Below, in pieces: positions 30,887 to 36,298 of a DNA stretch of 36,298 nt. This DNA is from Cyclobacteriaceae bacterium (GTDB lineage Bacteria > Bacteroidota > Bacteroidia > Cytophagales > Cyclobacteriaceae): positions 1-36,298 of the forward strand of contig CATQIH010000024.1 in assembly GCA_958296015.1 (NCBI GenBank). Reading direction: 5' to 3'. A program made the translations under genes and the position numbers. Each line of letters opens with the position of its first letter. The stretch's first letter is position 1. Below the pieces are notes generated by a model, which saw only the letters and a list, made by a program, of their open reading frames with translations, did not search any database and was not told where the DNA came from.

Positions 30887-33334
30887 TCAATAAGAAGGTT
30901 TAACTCTTTTTTCTTCATCGCTACTCCCTGTTTCCCTGTCTCTTTTATTAAAGGTAGAACGTCCAAAACGATAAGTAAGCCGAACGCTCAGCGACTGCGT
31001 GCCTCTCTCCTGGATAGACGTAAGGTTAATATTCTCGAACGCCACACGCCTTCTCTCAATAAGGGTATAGAATATATCATTGAAATTGATATTTAAGTCG
31101 CCTTTACCATTCCATAACTTTTTGTTAAGACCTGCGGAGATTGAATAGATAGATTTCATATCAACAAAGTTCTCTATGCTAGGTGAGCGGTAGTAGAACG
31201 ATAAGCTAACCGTAAAATCTTGAGGCAGCAAAAAAGAGTTGTAGATACTTGTCTGATAAGTGATTCTTGACCTATTGAAACTTGAAGCCAAATAACCTGA
31301 CTGGTACTGATTATAGGTAGCTACCATATAAGGTCTGAGTTTGTACCAGCGAGTAATTTGTAAAGGTATCCATAAGTCCCAGGCAATAGCATCCAGCCGA
31401 TCTAAGTTTACGCGGGTAAACCTGGTAATATTTGTTTCCTCATCCTGAAAGGGCATTTGAGCAATGATATTACTTTGGTGTCGGTAGGCCACACTGGTTG
31501 CCCATTCTCTAAAGTTATACGATAGTGATATTTTATGGATATCCGTTGGTAGCAAAAACGGATTTCCTTCGGTATATGTAAACGGATCCAGGTAAAAAGT
31601 AAATGGATTCAGGTCTCGAAAGTTTGGCCTGGAGAGCCTGCGTGTGTATTCAAGGTTCATGCTGTGATCAACATTTATTTTGTATTGAGTTAAGACACTC
31701 GGTAGCCAGCGGGCATAATGACGATTCACAGTATTGTTTAGCGTCAAAGAATAGCCTTCTGTTTTTGTATCTTCTACTCGCAGGCCCAATTGCATTTCAA
31801 ACTTTTCAAACTGATGACTATACAAGAAGTAACCCGCTAAAATCCTCTCTTTGTAATCAAATTGATTGCTCCTTCTTACATCATCAGTCCACTGGTCGTT
31901 TACCAGCGTATCAAAATCCAAATTATCCGCACTACTTACCCAACTGGCTTTTGTTCCTAGCTTTAATCCACTGTTTTCCAGTGGATAACTATAATCCAGG
32001 CGCGCTGAAGCCAATGTTAGGTCCGATGAAATATTACCTGTTATCTGGTTGCCGGGCCTTTCCGGGGTCTGCTCAGAGACCGTACGTACTTTTTGTTCCT
32101 GCTGGGTCTGGTAACCTGAGTAGTTGAGATCAGCCGTAAGCTGGCTTTCATTGTCTCCTAGCGTTCCCCTGTAGTTCATGTTGATCAGTTGATTGGTAGC
32201 AAGCACATCATTCTGATTTTGTGTGTCCAGTTCTGTGACTGTAAAATCAGTTTGATCATCCTTTTTAGTACGTACATCAGTCTCACTAACAAAATTTGAG
32301 TTGTTTCCGCTAACATACCCTTTGGCCATTATGCCAAGAACGTGCCTGTCATTGAGTGAGTAGTCAACGCCAGCATTATATTGATGAAAGATAGGAGTGT
32401 AAGTATCACGCGAGTTCAAAGCAATCTCTGTCATCCCTGACGGATTGTCTATTTTCCGTGTAGATTCAAACCCATAAAAGCCATTATTGTTTGAATAGTT
32501 GTATCTACCAAAGAAAACGAGTTTCCTGGTCTTATAACTTCCGTTGATGCCAGTAAAGTATTGGCTATACCGATTGTAGCCGTACCCCAGGTAGAGTGAG
32601 CCGTTCATGCCCAAGGTTTTCTCTCTTTTTAGTTTGATGTTGATGATTGCTTTTCTGTCACCTTCATATTCTGCCGTGGGGTTGGCTATGATCTCAATTT
32701 GTTCAATATTTTCTTTTGGTATACTTTTTACTTCATCCAATGTTATAGGCACTGTTTTCCCATCAATGATGATCGTAGGGCTGGTATTGCCTTTGAGCGA
32801 CAAACTAGTACCATCTCCGCTCACAAACACCCCAGGCGACCTACTTAGTACATCTAAGGCAGTGTTGGCCGTCTTAAAGGCACTGTTGTCTACATTGACA
32901 ACTGTTTTTCCTAACTTTACTTCTACGGCTAACTTTTCTCCCTGTACAACTACTTCGCTGAGTTCCTGGCTGTTTTCGTTTAGGACGATAGGTTTTAATA
33001 CCTTATGGTTTGATGTAAGATCAAAGGATTGGCTGGTGTAGGTTGCATATCCAATGAAAGAAATACTGATGAAATAGCGAGCGTTAGCTGCATCGTTGAT
33101 CTCTATTGTAAAGTTGCCAACGGAGTCAGTAGTTGCCCCTTTCACCAGCGATGAGTCGTTGGCACTTAGCAACAATACAGTAGCATATTCAACGGGTGTG
33201 GTCTTATCTGGATTCAATACCCTACCTTCAATAAGTTGAGAGATTCCTGCTTGTGTATTCTGCTGCGCCTGCATACTATGTATGCTGATCAGTTGGGAGA
33301 AAACCAGCACGAAGATTGGTATAAGTAGTTTCAT
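30887..33334 (-). CDS. Outer-membrane receptor (CarboxypepD_reg + plug + beta-barrel)
   Basis: An 815-residue outer-membrane protein. The signal peptide covers about residues 1-23. A CarboxypepD-regulatory Ig-like domain follows (IEGRVLNPDKTTPVEYATVLLL to about residue 120), then a plug domain (about 130-230) with IIIDGKTVPI and IEIIANPTAEYEGDRKAIIN. The rest is an OMP_b-brl_3-type beta-barrel, ending in LSVRLTYRFGRS and a short polar tail. Such proteins import or sense large ligands with TonB energy; a TonB box is not obvious. The ATG at 33334 opens the signal directly. The broken LytTR/LytS pair lies upstream on the same strand and may regulate it. Confidence 0.93.
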   Translation of the reverse strand: MKLLIPIFVLVFSQLISIHSMQAQQNTQAGISQLIEGRVLNPDKTTPVEYATVLLLSANDSSLVKGATTDSVGNFTIEINDAANARYFISISFIGYATYTSQSFDLTSNHKVLKPIVLNENSQELSEVVVQGEKLAVEVKLGKTVVNVDNSAFKTANTALDVLSRSPGVFVSGDGTSLSLKGNTSPTIIIDGKTVPITLDEVKSIPKENIEQIEIIANPTAEYEGDRKAIINIKLKREKTLGMNGSLYLGYGYNRYSQYFTGINGSYKTRKLVFFGRYNYSNNNGFYGFESTRKIDNPSGMTEIALNSRDTYTPIFHQYNAGVDYSLNDRHVLGIMAKGYVSGNNSNFVSETDVRTKKDDQTDFTVTELDTQNQNDVLATNQLINMNYRGTLGDNESQLTADLNYSGYQTQQEQKVRTVSEQTPERPGNQITGNISSDLTLASARLDYSYPLENSGLKLGTKASWVSSADNLDFDTLVNDQWTDDVRRSNQFDYKERILAGYFLYSHQFEKFEMQLGLRVEDTKTEGYSLTLNNTVNRHYARWLPSVLTQYKINVDHSMNLEYTRRLSRPNFRDLNPFTFYLDPFTYTEGNPFLLPTDIHKISLSYNFREWATSVAYRHQSNIIAQMPFQDEETNITRFTRVNLDRLDAIAWDLWIPLQITRWYKLRPYMVATYNQYQSGYLASSFNRSRITYQTSIYNSFLLPQDFTVSLSFYYRSPSIENFVDMKSIYSISAGLNKKLWNGKGDLNINFNDIFYTLIERRRVAFENINLTSIQERGTQSLSVRLTYRFGRSTFNKRDRETGSSDEEKRVKPSY

Positions 33335-33487
33335 ATCATGAGTAACTGTGTACCTACTCAAGGTAAGCTACATATAGAAAAGGTGAAAGCTTTTTCGACC
33401 AACTTTTTATTTTCTTAGACCAACATACTGTATTTTGAGCCTTACTCTTTCGCGGAAAACCCTGATTTTGTATCCGGTTATTCACTA

Positions 33488-34258
33488 TCAAATCGTCCAT
33501 TTCTTGAGGGCTTCTCGCACCGTATCACGGTAGTTGATGCCGATCATCAGGCGGTGCCCGTTGGATGTCTCTACCATATTTGCCCTCGATGAGCTTGATG
33601 GCACTGATCTGTACGATAAAAGACCGGTTGATACGGATAAAACCGGGCAGCAGGCAACAGGTCCATCATCCTGGTCATTGGTTATATGTGTTATGATGTA
33701 AACGATCGGCTAGGGTGTATCTTCACATAGTCTTTCATGCCCTCTACATAGATAATCTCCGAACAGCAAATCCTGATGAGCTTCTTGTCGGCCTTTACCA
33801 TAAAGAAATCATGCGAGGTGTTCTACAGATGGCGGTGATGCTGATGCAGGAAGTGCTTTTTTCTTCTTCAGAAGACTCAACATTGAAGTGCAACCGCTTC
33901 TCCACTTTGTAGATGGCTTTCATAAACCGATCGAAGGCAACAGGTTTGAGCAGGTAATCCACGGCATCATGTTCAAAGCCTTCAAAGGCATATTCCTGGT
34001 GCGCAGTGATGAAAATGATGTTGGGGGCGGTGGCCTATGAAAGAAATTCAGAAACTCAATGCCCGTCATCTCTGGCATATTGATATCCAGAAACACAATA
34101 TCAGGCTGATGTGCCACAACTCCGTGCATGGCAACAATGGCATTGTCGTAAGTGGGCCTGTAGCGACAAGTAAGGCACCCTGCCGATAAACTTTTCAATG
34201 AGGCTCTGAGAGAGTGGCTCGTCGTCCCACGATCACGCAATGCAGTTGGTTTTTTCAT
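33488..34258 (-). pseudogene. LytTR-family response regulator, multiply frameshifted
   Basis: Read in the right frames, the pieces line up as an intact regulator: a receiver with DDEPLSQSLIEKFIGRVPYL, then HQPDIVFLDINMPEMTGIEF (phospho-acceptor Asp), and EYAFEGFEHDAVDYLLKP. The LytTR DNA-binding domain follows (DFFMVKADKKLIRICCSEI, EIIYVEGMKDYVKIH, FIVQISAIKLIEGK, IGINYRDTVREALKKW). At least five frame changes interrupt it, including an extra G near 34231 and an extra T near 34150. It would have controlled target promoters in answer to the LytS kinase. As sequenced it is not translatable. Confidence 0.78.
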
Positions 34259-34296
34259 CCAGGGTAAGGTTGAGGGTGACAGTATAAGAAGTAGGC

Positions 34297-35386
34297 TTAT
34301 TTTTGTATAGTCAGCGCATAACGATCAGGATACAGCAAGTCCAGGCGGCGGCGCACGTTGATCAAGCCAATACCACCTTGTACTGTTTCTCTGGCCAGCC
34401 GTTCGGGTTTGCTGTTTTTCGATGCTAAAATGCAAAGTAGTGCCCTGCACAGAGGCTTCTATGTGTGCCCAGGAAGCATCAATGGTATTGTTGATGCCAT
34501 GCTTGAAGGCGTTTCTCTACAAAAAGTGATCAGGATCAGCGGAGGAATCTCCAGGTTGGCAGGCACCTGCTGAATGTCCAGGCTGATCGTCACATGGTCT
34601 TTATGACGTATCTGTTCCAGCCTCACATAGTCCCTGGATAAAACTGAAGCTCACGGGCAAGGGAGATTTTGCTGCTGCCAGCCTCATACAAGCTATACCG
34701 CATCAGGTCAGAGAGTTTCAGGGACAATGTCTGCGGCAAATTCGTCTTTATCGATCACAATAGAGTACAGGTTGTTGAGCGTATTGAAAAAGAAATGTGG
34801 CTGAATTTGCGCTTTCAGAAAGTTAAGCTCCATATCGGTCTTCTCCTTTTCCAGTTTGATATTCTCTTTCTCCAGCCGAAGCGATCTGTTGCTGCTGGAA
34901 AAGAACTCCTTGGTGATTTTTATCAACAGGCCTAAAAAAAGACTGCTATAGCCTAAAATCACATTGTACATTTTAATAGGTTCAAAAAGTGTGACCCAGA
35001 AGTCTTTCTCAAGAAAAAAGTCTATGAGGGGCTGTATGAACTTATTCCCCCAATTATATTTACTTATAAAGTAAAGCGTATAATATTCACTCGCAGTCAT
35101 TACAATGTAGCACAAAAAATAGGCATAGAACAAACAGTAACCATCTGTCCTTTCAAAAGTAGTTTTAGGAATAGCAAAGTATACTAAGAAGTAATAAACC
35201 AGGGCAATAGTAGCTACTTCCCTCAGCGTCACCACATAAAACAGCCAGGTATACATTTTGGACAGTGAAAGCAGTTTGTACAGCTTCGTAGAGAAATATG
35301 ACGAGCCAGAAAAGTAGGTGCACAAATACCCGGTTTTTGCCGTGGTACCAGGTTTCGTATTTGCTGTTGAATGCCTGTAAACTCAT
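34297..35386 (-). pseudogene. LytS-like (His_kinase) sensor kinase, multiply frameshifted
   Basis: The start MSLQAFNSKYETWYHGKNRV at 35386 leads into a multi-helix membrane part in two frames (MYTWLFYVVTLREVATIALV and similar, about 4-6 helices). The kinase core then shows LKAQIQPHFFFNTLNNLYS (His-kinase H box) and, in other frames, RYSLYEAGSSKISLARELQF, IPPLILITF and GGIGLINVRRRLDLLYPD (ATP-binding G box). Frame changes occur near 35290, 34715, 34640, 34530 and 34410. The partner is the LytTR regulator downstream. The pair is a classic LytS/LytR two-component system of Bacteroidota, here broken throughout. Confidence 0.78.
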
Positions 35387-35504
35387 AAGAGGTGGTTGTC
35401 TGCTTGCATCATGAATGGGAAGTTACACTACACTACAAAATTTTCCAAAGCTAATATTAAAGCTTTCCACATCTTTTGCATACATTTTCAGAAAGTATCT
35501 CTTT

Positions 35505-35617
35505 CTCCCCCATCCCCATTGTCCCTCCAGCAGGGATCTGTTTGGCAGCTTGCACAAAGCATGATTTACAAGGATATGGATATCCTGTTCACCACCAGTC
35601 ATTAACACCTTCTTTCG
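35505..35617. repeat. Interspersed repeat, copy 1
   Basis: About 110 bp: CTCCCCCATCCCCATTG, CCCTCCAGCAGGGATCTG, AGCTTGCACAAAGCAT (35547-35562), and ACCACCAGTCATTAACACC. It matches the element at the window's right edge along most of its length. No supported gene lies in the 912-bp stretch 35387-36298. A 60-codon ORF there runs into copy 3 and is not accepted. Confidence 0.75.
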
Positions 35618-35676
35618 TACTTCATAAGTAAATAGATTTCTACTGAAGGACATTTCTATTTACCCTTTCTGTTTCT

Positions 35677-35718
35677 GTCCTCCAGGAGGGATCTATTTGA
35701 CAGCTTGCACAAAGCATC
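35677..35718. repeat. Interspersed repeat, copy 2 (short)
   Basis: CCTCCAGGAGGGATCTATTT followed by the exact 16-mer AGCTTGCACAAAGCAT (35702-35717). It lacks the right half seen in copies 1 and 3. CCTCCAGGAGG is itself a small palindrome. Confidence 0.7.
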
Positions 35719-36190
35719 ACTTTTTTAGCTCTTGTACAGGTAGTAAACCATTTTGTGTCAAAGAGACGACTGTATGGATTGTAAGTTTGCTTATCAAAAG
35801 CATCTTAACTTATAGCTTATGTTAGCAGGCAACTACTTTATGTATATCACAACAAAATCCCAGAAAAAACGGTGCTTTATACAGGTAATGACTAATGATC
35901 TGGTAACCCGAATGCAAACAGCACTATGCCAATAGGGGAAAGCCAGCTACTTTTGCAGGTAGATATTATTGTTATAAGCTTTTATATTTTGAGCGGTTCA
36001 CTGATGTTAATAAAGCAATAGGACGAGAAAAAGAAGTAAAGGATATGAGCAGGCTTAAAAAAGAAGTGCTGCTCATCACAGCGCAAAATCCAGGGTGGAA
36101 ATTTTTTACTGCCTTAGCTTTTGTCATCACATATTTCTCTACGTTCGTTCAACCGAAAGGCAAAGAGTTCGCTATGTTACACTACTTCCC

Positions 36191-36298
36191 CTCCCCCGTT
36201 GGTCCCCTCCAGGAGGGAACTATTTAATAGCTTGCACAAAGCATGGGTTTGCAAGGGCAGATTTATCCTATTAACCACCAGTCATTAGCAGCTTCTTT
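36191..36298. repeat. Interspersed repeat, copy 3, runs off the window
   Basis: CTCCCCCGTTGGTCCCCTCC, GGAGGGAACTATTTAATAGC, the 16-mer AGCTTGCACAAAGCAT (36229-36244) and ACCACCAGTCATTAGCAGC. The order of parts equals that in copy 1. It may be truncated by the window end. Confidence 0.7.

Noticed and set aside
36048-36227. 60-codon ORF on the plus strand near the right edge
   Set aside because: Its last third is the interspersed repeat (CCTCCAGGAGGGAACTATTT). It has no domain and no conserved start context.

Overview
The window looks like a chromosomal segment of a Bacteroidota bacterium, most likely a Cytophagales-type organism. The evidence is the gene content: MacB/FtsX-type permeases, a CarboxypepD-regulatory/plug/beta-barrel outer-membrane receptor, a head-GIN (DUF2807) protein, ExbB with a long periplasmic N-terminus, HEXXH M1 peptidases with GMEYP, and lipoproteins with Bacteroidota lipoboxes. 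Several possible TAnnTTTG promoter boxes and a lack of strong Shine-Dalgarno sites fit this. This assignment is inferred from family knowledge, not from a database search.

Layout. 1-220: two GC-rich tandem arrays. 390-2267: an outer-membrane-type protein and a frameshifted S41 protease lipoprotein. 2381-2829: a RelE-type toxin-antitoxin pair. 2839-7288: FtsX permease, an unknown membrane-anchored protein, DgkA-type lipid kinase and a GNAT acetyltransferase. 7289-11217 is accessory. It holds a tandem repeat, a gene for a 215-residue helical protein of unknown function, an array with an exact 42-bp period, and then three consecutive gene cassettes (MazF-type TA pair, a lipoprotein, a broken hicBA). 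Each cassette is bounded by its own private inverted repeat, as in integron attC sites. 11232-19476 is conserved core: M1 peptidase, PLP decarboxylase, GNAT, methyltransferase, an exbB-X-exbD-exbD energy-transduction operon, and tRNA-Ser(GGA). 19759-24763 is a minus-strand run: L-asparaginase, TatD, a broken GT2 glycosyltransferase, a polysaccharide deacetylase and a SpoIIE-type phosphatase. 24764-29229 is accessory again: hairpin elements, a headless beta/gamma-crystallin fragment, a second almost identical copy of the 215-residue gene plus 42-bp array plus cassette leader, a zinc-less MDR oxidoreductase, and a zeta-toxin remnant. 29360-35386 holds a PKD lipoprotein, a head-GIN protein, a TonB-type outer-membrane receptor and a frameshifted LytTR/LytS two-component pair. 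35505-36298 holds three copies of a short intergenic repeat.

How it fits together. ExbB/ExbD would energise outer-membrane receptors such as the one at 30887-33334. The accessory stretches are rich in toxin-antitoxin loci (two intact, two decayed) and small hairpin insertion elements. The most unusual material is the module made of the helical-protein gene, the 14-codon-period palindrome array and a shared leader. It occurs twice in direct orientation exactly 18,462 bp apart, and each copy feeds into a gene on the plus strand (a TA cassette in one, an oxidoreductase in the other). No integron integrase, transposase or CRISPR-cas gene is in the window.

Caution: four genes (S41, GT2, LytTR regulator, LytS kinase) carry multiple single-base frameshifts, several of them in short homopolymers. 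Assembly error and true decay cannot be separated from this sequence alone.
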